Shown: positions 15,946 to 23,963 of the stretch, piece by piece
Layout: each line of letters starts with the position of its first letter
Numbering within the stretch: position 1 is the stretch's first letter
Assembly (NCBI RefSeq): GCF_003729955.1
Contig: NZ_RJTX01000001.1
Coordinates: 1,426,001-1,490,000, forward strand
DNA: 64,000 bases
Source: Chryseobacterium daecheongense
Lineage (GTDB): Bacteria; Bacteroidota; Bacteroidia; Flavobacteriales; Weeksellaceae
Direction of reading: 5' to 3'
Notes under the pieces: generated by a model
Database searches by the model: none
What the model was told of the DNA's origin: nothing
What the model saw: only the letters and a program-made list of their open reading frames with translations
Made by a program: the position numbers and the translations under genes

Positions 15946-15965
15946 AATAATAAACTACTTATATA

Positions 15966-15999
15966 AAGAAACCTGCAAAAATATTTTTGCAGGTTTCTT
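15966..15999 (+). terminator. Terminator of the nrd operon
   Basis: A perfect 34-nt palindrome centred on AAAAATATTTTT with GAAACCTGC / GCAGGTTTC stem, immediately downstream of nrdA. Confidence 0.85.
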
Positions 16000-16063
16000 G
16001 CTTTAACAATAAAATCAACTCAAATTTATTATTTCATTAACATTTTTTTCAAGAAAAAGATGA

Positions 16064-16071
16064 TACTTTAG
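16064..16071 (+). promoter_or_regulatory. -7-like box (TACTTTAG) for the OmpA-like gene
   Basis: Seven of eight matches to TAnnTTTG. It ends 1 nt before the upstream in-frame ATG at 16073, so translation more likely begins at the next ATG, 16094. Confidence 0.45.
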
Positions 16072-16093
16072 AATGCATCAAAAAATCTTAATT

Positions 16094-17086
16094 ATGAAAA
16101 AAAGCGTTCTTATTATTTTCGTTACCGGGTTGATATTAATATCCTGTAAGAAAAATACAGAAACCGTAAAACCGGCAGAAAACTCAAAAGACAGCATCAC
16201 AGAAGCCACAGAATCCAAAACCGGTTTTGATATCAATTCAGTTCCTGTTTCAGATAAAGAATTAGGCGATTTTCCATTTTTTTCTTTTCCACAAGGCATG
16301 GAGGCGCTAAATACACCACTTCAAAGAAGTTATGACCAAATTTATTTCCCTATTGATGGTGTTTTTACTCCTATTGAAGGAAAATCATGGAAATCTTATG
16401 TCGCAAAATCTGAAGGAAGTAACGAAAGCTGGTCTTTGCCTTACTTCGAAAAAAGTTATGACGAAGCCATAAAAGCTGCAGGTGGTGTAAAAATTTACGA
16501 TGGAAAAGTATCTGATAATGAACTGGAAAAGCTTAAGCAGCAGGCAAAATATCTGGGTGAAGAAGGTTCTATTGATTATTGGAACGAACCTGTAAAGGTG
16601 TATTTGATTCGAAGACCAGCAGGAGATGACATTTATATCCAATTGTATGGGAATACTTCATCCGGTGCTTTACAGATACTTCAGAAAGCTCCTTTTAAAC
16701 AAACAATCACCATGATCAAGTCTGATCAGATTCAAAAGGATCTGGATGAAAAAGGCAAATCTGTTCTGCATATCAACTTTGATACAGATAAAGCCACCTT
16801 ACAACCCGACGGAATAGAAGCTATTGCCGAAATAACAAAGGTATTGAACAATAATAAGACTCTTAAACTGGATATCAACGGTTATACTGACAACTCTGGA
16901 AATAATGCTCATAATTTGCAGCTTTCTAAAGATAGGGCGAACACCGTTTTGAACACTTTAGTTACCTCCGGAATTGATAAAAGCAGGTTAAAAGCTAATG
17001 GCTTCGGAGCAGAAAACCCAATAGCTCCTAATACCTCTGAGGATGGAAAAGCCCAAAACCGAAGAGTGGAGCTGGTAAAAAAGTAA
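16094..17086 (+). CDS. OmpA-family lipoprotein
   Basis: A 330-residue protein beginning MKKSVLIIFVTGLILISC, a signal with lipobox cysteine C18. The first ~220 residues form an unrecognised periplasmic domain. The C-terminal ~105 residues are an OmpA-like peptidoglycan-binding domain: LHINFDTDKATLQPD, INGYTDNSG, LSKDRANTV and AQNRRVELV. It probably anchors the outer membrane to the cell wall. The start at 16094 was chosen because 16073 sits against the -7 box and the lipoprotein signal starts at the second Met. Confidence 0.88.
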   Translation: MKKSVLIIFVTGLILISCKKNTETVKPAENSKDSITEATESKTGFDINSVPVSDKELGDFPFFSFPQGMEALNTPLQRSYDQIYFPIDGVFTPIEGKSWKSYVAKSEGSNESWSLPYFEKSYDEAIKAAGGVKIYDGKVSDNELEKLKQQAKYLGEEGSIDYWNEPVKVYLIRRPAGDDIYIQLYGNTSSGALQILQKAPFKQTITMIKSDQIQKDLDEKGKSVLHINFDTDKATLQPDGIEAIAEITKVLNNNKTLKLDINGYTDNSGNNAHNLQLSKDRANTVLNTLVTSGIDKSRLKANGFGAENPIAPNTSEDGKAQNRRVELVKK

Positions 17087-17104
17087 AATACAAACATATT
17101 TATA

Positions 17105-17134
17105 AAAAAGCCATGAAAAATTTCATGGCTTTTT
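17105..17134 (+). terminator. Terminator after the OmpA-like gene
   Basis: AAAAAGCCATGAAA and TTTCATGGCTTTTT form a perfect 14-bp stem with a 2-nt loop and a T run. Confidence 0.85.
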
Positions 17135-17289
17135 CGTTTTTTAATAAAATTTTAACTCATCATTTATAATAGTTTATTTTTCATCAATTAACTATAAACA
17201 CTAAAAAAAATTACATTCTAATCACTTCCAAGTGACAAACACTCAATATTTTATCAATCGTATATAATATTTTTAACATAATTTTTTCA

Positions 17290-17297
17290 TACTTTTG
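17290..17297 (+). promoter_or_regulatory. -7 box (TACTTTTG) for the collar-like gene cluster
   Basis: Perfect TAnnTTTG. The predicted start of transcription falls at CGCACAACACAAC, a leader whose sequence recurs before the gene at 20142. Confidence 0.65.
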
Positions 17298-17335
17298 CCT
17301 CGCACAACACAACAAAAATTATTTCGAATCACGTT

Positions 17336-18157
17336 ATGAAAAAAATTATTAACGGTGATAAGGTCATTGCATTGATTTTATTCACATCCTTTTTTTCAAC
17401 AAATGCCCAGGTAAAGGTCTCCAATTCATCAGGAACCGTTAACCCACAAAGTATTTTACAGCTGGAAAGTTCTGGTAATGACAAAGGTTTTCTGCTTACC
17501 AGAATTGCTCTGCAAGCGGCAAATCTTTCTAGCCCTTTATCTGCTCATGTCGCAGGAATGGTGGTTTATAACACGGCCACAGCAGGAACAGCCCCCAACA
17601 CAGTCACTCCCGGTCTTTATTACAACAATGGAACATCGTGGGTGAAATTAACGACCAAAACACCACGTATCGGAGACATTAAAAATGGGTTCCAAAGTGG
17701 CGACCACAACGGATGGTATCTTTTAAACGGCAGAGCAATCTCAGCTTTGGCAACCAACCCAAGAGCCAGAGCTGCAGCTTTAGGATTCGCTACCAATCTA
17801 CCAGATGCATCTGACAGGTTTCTGAAAACAACCAATGGAAGTGATAATTTAGGAACTTCTTCGGGCGCAGATACTTTTACTATTGCACAAGCTAACTTAC
17901 CTAATGTAACGTTTTCCGGAACTACAAATACAACCGGGAATCATACACACAACTACACGGATAACCCTACTACTACGATTGCCGTAGCCAGTGGAGGTAA
18001 TAATCCTGTTTCCAATGCAGGTAATGTGAATGATACTACAGGCAATGCGGGAGCTCACACCCACACGCTCAGTTTTTCTTTAGGAGGAAGCAGTACTCCT
18101 GTCAGCTTCGAACCTAGTCATATTATCACCAACGTATTCATTTATTTAGGAAGTTAA
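17336..18157 (+). CDS. Secreted tail-collar-like protein 1
   Basis: A 273-residue exported protein; the signal peptide ends around STNAQ (residue 25). Residues about 26-108 are a Bacteroidetes surface-protein module (LQLESSGNDKGFLLTR, AGMVVYNTATAGT, GLYYNNGTSWVKL). Residues about 112-165 (GDIKNGF, DHNGWYLLNGR, LPDASDRFLK) resemble the phage tail-collar fold. The C-terminal region has two HxH pairs (H203/H205 and H241/H243), as in metal-binding fibre tips, and ends with a beta-rich VFIYLGS. No phage structural genes are nearby. First of three paralogues, 3 nt from the next. A role as surface adhesin or fibre is inference. Confidence 0.75.
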   Translation: MKKIINGDKVIALILFTSFFSTNAQVKVSNSSGTVNPQSILQLESSGNDKGFLLTRIALQAANLSSPLSAHVAGMVVYNTATAGTAPNTVTPGLYYNNGTSWVKLTTKTPRIGDIKNGFQSGDHNGWYLLNGRAISALATNPRARAAALGFATNLPDASDRFLKTTNGSDNLGTSSGADTFTIAQANLPNVTFSGTTNTTGNHTHNYTDNPTTTIAVASGGNNPVSNAGNVNDTTGNAGAHTHTLSFSLGGSSTPVSFEPSHIITNVFIYLGS

Positions 18158-18160
18158 GGT

Positions 18161-18964
18161 ATGAAATCAAAAATTTTATCGATATGTGCCGGACTATTAT
18201 GTTTTACGGCACTGAAATCCCAAGTAGGAATAGGAACATCCAGCCCATCTCCTTCAGCAGTTCTTGAATTAAATAGCGTAAACAAAGGTTTACTAATGAA
18301 CAAAGTAGCGCTTGCCTCAATAACATCGCCTGCCCCATTCACCAGCCATGTAGAAGGAATGTGGATCTACAATACTGCTACAGCGGGAACATCTCCCAAT
18401 AATGTAATTCCGGGATTATATTATAATGATGGTACAAAATGGATTTTAATGTCAATTAATAATGATCTTCCGAGAACAGGAGATATCAAATCAAGTGTAT
18501 TGAATGCGGATCACGACGGATGGTATATACTGAACGGAAGAAATATTTCAACATTACCCGCAATTGCACAGGCAAATGCTACTAATATTGGTTTGGGAAC
18601 CACTCTTCCTAATTCCAATGACAGAATCATCAAAGGAAAAAATACCTCAGAATCTTTTGCGGCAACCGGTGGTGCAAACTCTTATTCTATTTCTCAAGCT
18701 AATTTACCGGATTTAACTTTTACCGGAAATACTGCTTCTAATGGAGCACATAACCACTCTTACACCAATAGAGGTGTAAATTACTGGAACTATAATGCAG
18801 GAGGCCTAACCAGTACAAGAACCATTGATACAGAAACAAGAACTACACAAGCTGCGGGTGACCATAACCATACTTTTTCTGTATCCAGCGGTGGAAGCAA
18901 TACTTCTATTTCACAATATCCTAAACATATGGTTGTTCAATACTTCATTTATTTAGGAAAATAA
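18161..18964 (+). CDS. Secreted tail-collar-like protein 2
   Basis: Paralogue of the preceding gene, 267 residues, with signal peptide to about LKSQ (residue 20), the same N-terminal module (VLELNSVNKGLLMNKVAL, GMWIYNTATAGTSP), collar segment (GDIKSSVLNADHDGWYILNGR, LPNSNDRIIKG) and HxH pairs in GAHNHSYTNRG and GDHNHTFSVSSGG. It ends in QYFIYLGK. The module is preceded by VGIGTSSPSPSA, a typical start of this Bacteroidetes module. Divergence among the three copies is highest between the two HxH pairs, which may be the exposed tip. Confidence 0.75.
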   Translation: MKSKILSICAGLLCFTALKSQVGIGTSSPSPSAVLELNSVNKGLLMNKVALASITSPAPFTSHVEGMWIYNTATAGTSPNNVIPGLYYNDGTKWILMSINNDLPRTGDIKSSVLNADHDGWYILNGRNISTLPAIAQANATNIGLGTTLPNSNDRIIKGKNTSESFAATGGANSYSISQANLPDLTFTGNTASNGAHNHSYTNRGVNYWNYNAGGLTSTRTIDTETRTTQAAGDHNHTFSVSSGGSNTSISQYPKHMVVQYFIYLGK

Positions 18965-18976
18965 AAAACATCAAAA

Positions 18977-19798
18977 ATGAAAAAAGCACACTATATTTTC
19001 TTCTTATTTGTCCTATGTATAATAGGCAAAGCGCAGGTAATGATCATTGATGGGGTACATCCGTCTCCTACTCCAAATACACAAGCTATTTTAGAGTTGT
19101 ATTCCCAAAATCAAAATAAAGGGCTTTTAATGCCTAAAGTAGCCCTTACAGCTACGAATAACGCAAGTCCATTACCTAGCCATATAGCAGGTATGACAGT
19201 CTATAATACAGCTACTTCCACAGCTGCTCCTCTAACGGGCGTTACACCGGGATTCTATTATAATGACGGAACTTCCTGGAACAGGCTGGAAGTACAGCTT
19301 CCTAATATAGGAGATATTAAATACAGCAGCATTGCTTCTGATCATGATGGATGGTACCTTTTGAATGGAAGAGTTTTATCCGGTTTACCTGCAGCTGCAC
19401 AAACTGCAGCAACTTCTTTAGGATTTACAACAACGTTACCTAATAGTGCTGATCGATATTTAAAAGCTAAAACAGGCTCAGAAACTTTAGGAAGTAATGG
19501 AGGTAATACTTCAGTAACTCTTACACAGGCTAATCTTCCGAATATTACTTATAATGCAACTACCTCAACTTCCGGCACCCACAATCATACTTATAATGAT
19601 CGAGCAAGTGGCGTAACCAATAGTGCGGAAGGAGGAAACAATAAAATTGTAGTAGATAATGATTCCAATATATCTACTACTTCCACTGACGGAGCACACA
19701 CACACACATTCTCAGTTTCCACAGGAGGATCAAATACTCCAATAAATCTTGAACCGAAATATTTATCTACTTATATTTTCGTGTATTTAGGTCAATAA
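18977..19798 (+). CDS. Secreted tail-collar-like protein 3
   Basis: Third paralogue, 273 residues, signal peptide to about IGKAQ (residue 20). It carries the N-terminal module (LELYSQNQNKGLLMPKVAL, AGMTVYNTATST, GFYYNDGTSWNRL), collar-like segment (GDIKYSSIASDHDGWYLLNGR, LPNSADRYLKA), HxH motifs GTHNHTYNDR and GAHTHTHTFSVS-like sequence (observed HTHTFSVSTGG), and ends IFVYLGQ. It lies 12 nt after the second copy and is followed by a perfect terminator, so the three genes form one operon. The function is unknown. Confidence 0.75.
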   Translation: MKKAHYIFFLFVLCIIGKAQVMIIDGVHPSPTPNTQAILELYSQNQNKGLLMPKVALTATNNASPLPSHIAGMTVYNTATSTAAPLTGVTPGFYYNDGTSWNRLEVQLPNIGDIKYSSIASDHDGWYLLNGRVLSGLPAAAQTAATSLGFTTTLPNSADRYLKAKTGSETLGSNGGNTSVTLTQANLPNITYNATTSTSGTHNHTYNDRASGVTNSAEGGNNKIVVDNDSNISTTSTDGAHTHTFSVSTGGSNTPINLEPKYLSTYIFVYLGQ

Positions 19799-19814
19799 TT
19801 TATCATATGACAAC

Positions 19815-19842
19815 AAAAAGGCCACAATATTGTGGCCTTTTT
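19815..19842 (+). terminator. Terminator after the three collar-like genes
   Basis: AAAAAGGCCACAAT followed directly by ATTGTGGCCTTTTT, a perfect 28-nt palindrome ending in T. Confidence 0.88.
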
Positions 19843-20040
19843 TAATTTATAGTACTCAAGAATTCATAAAATTTTATAGATTTTTTTCTATTTTTCGAAA
19901 TTTCGATTTCATAACTGAAAACATTTATTCTTCATCTATTTACTATTAACACTTAAAAAAAGTGTGTCTTATTCTCTTTTCAGTGATAAACCATCACTAG
20001 CATCTAAAAACCAGCTTGATAATTTAGGTATAATTTTCCA

Positions 20041-20048
20041 TACCTTTG
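20041..20048 (+). promoter_or_regulatory. -7 box (TACCTTTG), distal promoter before the gene at 20142
   Basis: Perfect TAnnTTTG in a segment similar to the promoter at 17290 (CATACCTTTGCATTGCACA here, CATACTTTTGCCTCGCACA there). It would give a leader of about 90 nt. Confidence 0.5.
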
Positions 20049-20086
20049 CATTGCACATAAACACAAAGGAATATTTTTTCAAAATT

Positions 20087-20103
20087 TTGGCAAGAGTTTT
20101 GCT
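20087..20103 (+). promoter_or_regulatory. Sigma-54-like -24/-12 element before the gene at 20142
   Basis: TTGGCAAGAGTTTTGCT has GG and GC exactly 10 nt apart, as in the sigma-54 consensus TGGCAC-N5-TTGC. The predicted start, about 12 nt on, falls at the same CGCACACACAAC leader that begins the transcript before 17336. An rpoN gene is in this window. Alternatively it is a degraded copy of the TACTTTTG box. Confidence 0.4.
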
Positions 20104-20141
20104 AAAATATCCCGCACACACAACAAAAAAAATTATTTCGG

Positions 20142-20714
20142 ATGAACAAAATTATTGTATTGATTTTGGCAATGACTTCATGTGTCATTACTGCCCAGGT
20201 AGGTATTAATACGTCTACTCCCGATACAAGCGCAGCACTAGACGTTTCGAGTACAACAAAAGGGGTATTACTCCCTAGAATAAGCAATTTAGCTTCTGTA
20301 AGCAACCCGGCAACAGGATTAGTGATCTTCGATACCAATAAAAAATGTATCAGTCAGAATATAGGGACTCCGGCAGCTCCAAACTGGTCTTGCCTTTCTC
20401 CTTATGTTGCTAAATTCTTCTACATGCCGAGTGTGGTTTTTGATACTTCCACTTTAGGTACAGGACAGACAAAAGATTTGTATACACTTTATAAAAATCA
20501 ATTTGCTAATGTTCCGGCCAATGCTAGAAGTACATCAGCACCGGCTGCGATACCATTCTTTCCTAACGCATCAGATCTGTACTATTATGTAACAGGTTAT
20601 GATTCAACGGTGTTTAGAATTAACAGCATTAGTGATACAGGGGTATTGAATTATGATGTCCTTTCTAACGCAACACCGGCTTCATTTATCAACATCGTCT
20701 TTGTCGTAAAATAG
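20142..20714 (+). CDS. Secreted protein with Bacteroidetes surface module (short)
   Basis: A 190-residue exported protein; signal peptide to about VITAQ. The N-terminal module VGINTSTPDTSAALDVSSTTKGVLLPR with GLVIFDTNKKC is the same kind as in the collar-like proteins, but the collar and HxH parts are absent. The remaining ~110 residues form an unrecognised beta-rich domain ending FINIVFVVK. Two cysteines (in NKKCIS and NWSCLS) could form a disulfide. It lies 7 nt upstream of the lectin-like gene and shares its promoter. The ATG at 20142 follows the conserved leader. Confidence 0.7.
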   Translation: MNKIIVLILAMTSCVITAQVGINTSTPDTSAALDVSSTTKGVLLPRISNLASVSNPATGLVIFDTNKKCISQNIGTPAAPNWSCLSPYVAKFFYMPSVVFDTSTLGTGQTKDLYTLYKNQFANVPANARSTSAPAAIPFFPNASDLYYYVTGYDSTVFRINSISDTGVLNYDVLSNATPASFINIVFVVK

Positions 20715-20721
20715 AAGGAAT

Positions 20722-22290
20722 ATGAAAAGGAATTATAAAGGGCTGTCACTGATAAGCCTTCTCTTGGTGCTGCTTTCTAATATGGTCAGTGCCCAGACTG
20801 ACAGCACAGAAGTAGCTAGTATTTATGGGTTCTATTCTTATTCAAGTTCATTGATGAATGCCTCTTCGGCACCGGAACTTACTCTTCAGGGGAATGCTTC
20901 TCATACTTCTACGGGAGTACAGCTTACTCCGGCAAGTTCTTCTCAATTCGGAGGATTGTTTATCAACGGTAGATCTTTTACTTCTGTCAATGGTTTACAC
21001 GTAGAGTTTGAATACGAAATGAAAGGAGGAACGCCTTTAAGTGGCACTTATGGAGACGGATTATCATTCTTCTTATATGACGGGGCTGTTGCAAGTCCAG
21101 TTATCGGTTCCCCAGGAGCCGGATTAGGATATGCTTACAACAGGGCCAAAGATCAATATGCCAGTTTTAGAAAAGCCGGCTTAACCGGCGCCTATCTAGG
21201 AATTGCCCTGGATGAATTCGGTAATTTTAAATCCAAACGTTTTCAGGGAGAATCAAGAGTAAACGGGATTGCGGGCTCATGGAGCACTGCAACAAGCCAT
21301 ATTACATTGAGGGGTGCAAGAGGAGCGGATATTAACAGCTCAATAGGATTAGGACTGGGTTACACAGGGTATCCTGTCTTGGTTTCCCGTTCTACACTAA
21401 GCAATACAGGAACAGTAGGAAGGGTTTTACAATCTGACAGAACGTATGCGAATACCACCAATACCCTATCATCAACCTTTGATCTTAGAAACGGAAACGG
21501 TGAATTCAGAAAAGTTTTTTTAGATCTGATTCCTCATTTTGTTACTCCAACTACAACAGATGGTTTTGATATTAAAGTGGATATGCAGACTACAGCTAAC
21601 GGAGCACCTATCAACATCATCAATTATTATCATTATAAAACTTCTGTTCCGTATACTGAAAATGCCAATCCGCAAGTGACGGATTACAATAATTCAGATA
21701 CAGAAGGGGCAGCTACAGCACAAACATTAAATGCAACAGTGCCATCTATGCTCAAGCTTGGTTTTGCAGCTGCAACAGGTGGAGCTTTTCAACAGCATAT
21801 CATCAGAAATGTGAAATTAACGCTGCCTTATTCGGCGGTTTCTAATGATGATGTGGCATCAACCTGTAAAAATCAGCCGGTTTATATTCCAGTGCTTGAT
21901 AATGATATCGCTTATAAAGGGCCAATCAGCATTACAACCCCTCCAACGGGAAACAAAAATAATATTGATTACAAGACATTCAGTTTTGCGAAAAACAGTG
22001 AAACAGATCTGACTTTATACCGCAAAAAAGTAACTCCGCAAGGAACATGGACTTTCAATACGAATACAGGGATTGTGACTTTCACTCCATCCAGCGGATT
22101 TACAGGAACAGCAACTATGACCTATTCCGTAAAAGGAAGAACGGTGACTGATGCCAACGGAAAAATTGTTGAACCATACGGCGATACCGCATACAGATCT
22201 GTTCCGGCCACCATTACCGTAAACCTTAAAACTACCGGATGTGTCTATGCTGTGGTTTCCAATAAAATGATCACTCCGACAGTAAAATAA
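20722..22290 (+). CDS. Secreted lectin-like / fibril-repeat protein
   Basis: A 522-residue exported protein with signal peptide to about VSAQ (residue 25). Residues about 35-365 resemble an L-type lectin sandwich (VEFEYEMKGGTPLSGTYGDGLSFFLYDG, GAYLGIALDEFGNF, VFLDLIPHF). Residues about 375-505 resemble an Ig-like/CshA fibril repeat (SNDDVASTCKNQPVYIPVLDND, GIVTFTPSSGFTGTATMTYSV). No clear type IX sorting domain is visible at the C-terminus (NKMITPTVK). It probably acts as a surface carbohydrate-binding or adhesive protein together with the preceding gene. A strong terminator follows. Confidence 0.72.
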   Translation: MKRNYKGLSLISLLLVLLSNMVSAQTDSTEVASIYGFYSYSSSLMNASSAPELTLQGNASHTSTGVQLTPASSSQFGGLFINGRSFTSVNGLHVEFEYEMKGGTPLSGTYGDGLSFFLYDGAVASPVIGSPGAGLGYAYNRAKDQYASFRKAGLTGAYLGIALDEFGNFKSKRFQGESRVNGIAGSWSTATSHITLRGARGADINSSIGLGLGYTGYPVLVSRSTLSNTGTVGRVLQSDRTYANTTNTLSSTFDLRNGNGEFRKVFLDLIPHFVTPTTTDGFDIKVDMQTTANGAPINIINYYHYKTSVPYTENANPQVTDYNNSDTEGAATAQTLNATVPSMLKLGFAAATGGAFQQHIIRNVKLTLPYSAVSNDDVASTCKNQPVYIPVLDNDIAYKGPISITTPPTGNKNNIDYKTFSFAKNSETDLTLYRKKVTPQGTWTFNTNTGIVTFTPSSGFTGTATMTYSVKGRTVTDANGKIVEPYGDTAYRSVPATITVNLKTTGCVYAVVSNKMITPTVK

Positions 22291-22325
22291 TGTTAATTAG
22301 TTCCATTTTTATTCATGTTTAAACT

Positions 22326-22357
22326 ACAAAAACCATAGAAATTTCTATGGTTTTTGT
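22326..22357 (+). terminator. Terminator after the lectin-like gene
   Basis: ACAAAAACCATAGAAA followed by its exact reverse complement, a perfect 32-nt palindrome with T-rich right arm. Confidence 0.88.
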
Positions 22358-22359
22358 TT

Positions 22360-22367
22360 TATATTTG
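22360..22367 (+). promoter_or_regulatory. -7 box (TATATTTG) for the DUF72 gene
   Basis: Perfect TAnnTTTG immediately after the upstream terminator and about 30 nt before the ATG at 22398. Confidence 0.6.
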
Positions 22368-22397
22368 TTAGACAGTTTAATTCTTAACACTTGACAT

Positions 22398-23288
22398 ATG
22401 AAATTCGGACAAGTAGAAGATCCTTCTCAAATAGATTTTACGTTACCCAAAGACCATCCCGAAACAAAAAAGATTCTCGGCCAGAATAAAAAGGGACTGG
22501 AAAATATTTCCATCGGATGCGCCAAATGGAATAAGACCGATTTAAAAGGATTTTATCCTAAAGGAACTAAAGACGAATTAACGTATTATGCCACACAGTT
22601 CAATTCAATTGAATTAAACGCTACATTCTACGGAATGCCAACTCCTGAACAGGTGGTAACCTGGACAGAAAAGACTCCTGAAAATTTTAAATTTTTCCCT
22701 AAAATCACCAATACCGTTTCTCACTTCAGAAGATTGATTGATGTTACAGAACCTGTGACTCAATTTTCAACTTCCATTATGAATTTCGGAGATAAACTGG
22801 GAATGGTTTTTCTTCAGCTTCATGATAATTTTAAACCGAAAGATTATGACAGGCTGGAAAAGTTCGTGAAAGACTGGCCTAAAGAAGTTCCTTTAGCCAT
22901 CGAGCTCAGAAATACAGAATGGTTTACCAATGAGGATATTTTCAATACCACCTGCGAGCTTTTCGAAGCTAACAATATTACCAATATTATTGTAGATACC
23001 GCAGGAAGAAGAGATATGCTTCATATGCGTCTTACTACCCCAAATGCTTTCATCCGTTATGTAGGTGCCAATGCAGAAAGTGATTATGAAAGACTGGATG
23101 ATTGGCTGAAACGCTTAACAAAGTGGAAAAAAGAAGGACTTCAAAACCTGTATTTCTTTGTTCATCAGAATATTGAAAAAGCTTCCCCATTATTATCTGC
23201 CCATTTTATTAAAAAGATGAATGAAGAATGGAAAACCGATTTGAAAGTGCCTGAAATGGCTCCGGGAGGAACTGGAACATTGTTTTAA
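22398..23288 (+). CDS. DUF72 family TIM-barrel-like protein
   Basis: A 296-residue cytoplasmic protein of the DUF72/YecE family. Diagnostic blocks include ISIGCAKWN, QFNSIELNATFYGMP, FKFFPKITNTVSHFRR, VPLAIELRNTEWF and LYFFVHQN. The family has a TIM-barrel fold and a conserved surface pocket, but its activity is not established. It is monocistronic by its own -7 box and the bidirectional terminator behind it. Nothing unusual in length or composition. Confidence 0.9.
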   Translation: MKFGQVEDPSQIDFTLPKDHPETKKILGQNKKGLENISIGCAKWNKTDLKGFYPKGTKDELTYYATQFNSIELNATFYGMPTPEQVVTWTEKTPENFKFFPKITNTVSHFRRLIDVTEPVTQFSTSIMNFGDKLGMVFLQLHDNFKPKDYDRLEKFVKDWPKEVPLAIELRNTEWFTNEDIFNTTCELFEANNITNIIVDTAGRRDMLHMRLTTPNAFIRYVGANAESDYERLDDWLKRLTKWKKEGLQNLYFFVHQNIEKASPLLSAHFIKKMNEEWKTDLKVPEMAPGGTGTLF

Positions 23289-23308
23289 AAGAAATAACTT
23301 ATAATAAA

Positions 23309-23332
23309 AAGGCTGTCCTTATGGATAGCCTT
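23309..23332. terminator. Bidirectional terminator between DUF72 and the convergent gene
   Basis: AAGGCTGTCC and GGATAGCCTT pair with one wobble around TTAT, with T and A runs on both sides. Its right arm includes the first two bases of the stop codon of the minus-strand gene. Confidence 0.7.
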
Positions 23333-23924
23333 ATTTTTTTCTTTTCAATAATAACATGAGATTCAGAAACAACAGTAAAAAGTCCAGGGTGACCCAAATT
23401 CCCAATTTAATATTTTCGTAATTATAGGCTTCAACCTGCTTTTTTGCTTTATCCGAAAGCTTCACGCTTTGATTGATATAATTTTGAACCTCAACAATCT
23501 GATCGATGTTTTTATTAGGCACAGAATGTTGGGAAAAATATACCAGGTTTTTCTTTCCTAAATAACCGGCAATCCAGTATTCATCGGAGCGGTCCATTTT
23601 AAGATATTCGATCCTGTAATGTTCGGGGCGGATTTTTCCGATATGTTTAACATCCAAAATTCCGTTGTTATCCTGATCATTAATATTAATTACATAAAAA
23701 TCCAATGTTTGGGGAAGAGTATTGATCACCTGCAATCCTACCGCATCATTGACTACCCCCACTGCACTTTTCTTGATAAACCAGTAGGTAAAAACAGAAA
23801 TTGAGATAATTACAGAAGCTATACGGAACAATTTTGCCCACTCGGCGCCTCTTCCCGATTTTACTTTTGATAAAAGAAGAGAGAAAGCTAATGATAGAAA
23901 CAGAGCAAAAACGATTAATCCCAT
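23331..23924 (-). CDS. Uncharacterised membrane protein
   Basis: A 197-residue protein I do not recognise. It has two hydrophobic segments near the N-terminus (about 1-17 and 31-50), an extracytoplasmic middle of about 110 residues (PQTLDFYVININDQDNNG, YWIAGYLGKKNLVYFSQ), and a C-terminal transmembrane segment ending LLLKRKK. It lies 39 nt after the HD-domain gene in the same direction and may be co-transcribed with it. No catalytic motif is visible. Confidence 0.7.
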   Translation of the reverse strand: MGLIVFALFLSLAFSLLLSKVKSGRGAEWAKLFRIASVIISISVFTYWFIKKSAVGVVNDAVGLQVINTLPQTLDFYVININDQDNNGILDVKHIGKIRPEHYRIEYLKMDRSDEYWIAGYLGKKNLVYFSQHSVPNKNIDQIVEVQNYINQSVKLSDKAKKQVEAYNYENIKLGIWVTLDFLLLFLNLMLLLKRKK

Positions 23925-23963
23925 ATTGCAAATATACTGATTTGGCAGCTTTTCGGGGAATGG

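Noticed and set aside
17336..19798. Prophage remnant
   Set aside because: The collar-like genes have signal peptides and Bacteroidetes surface modules, and no capsid, terminase, tail or integrase gene is near.
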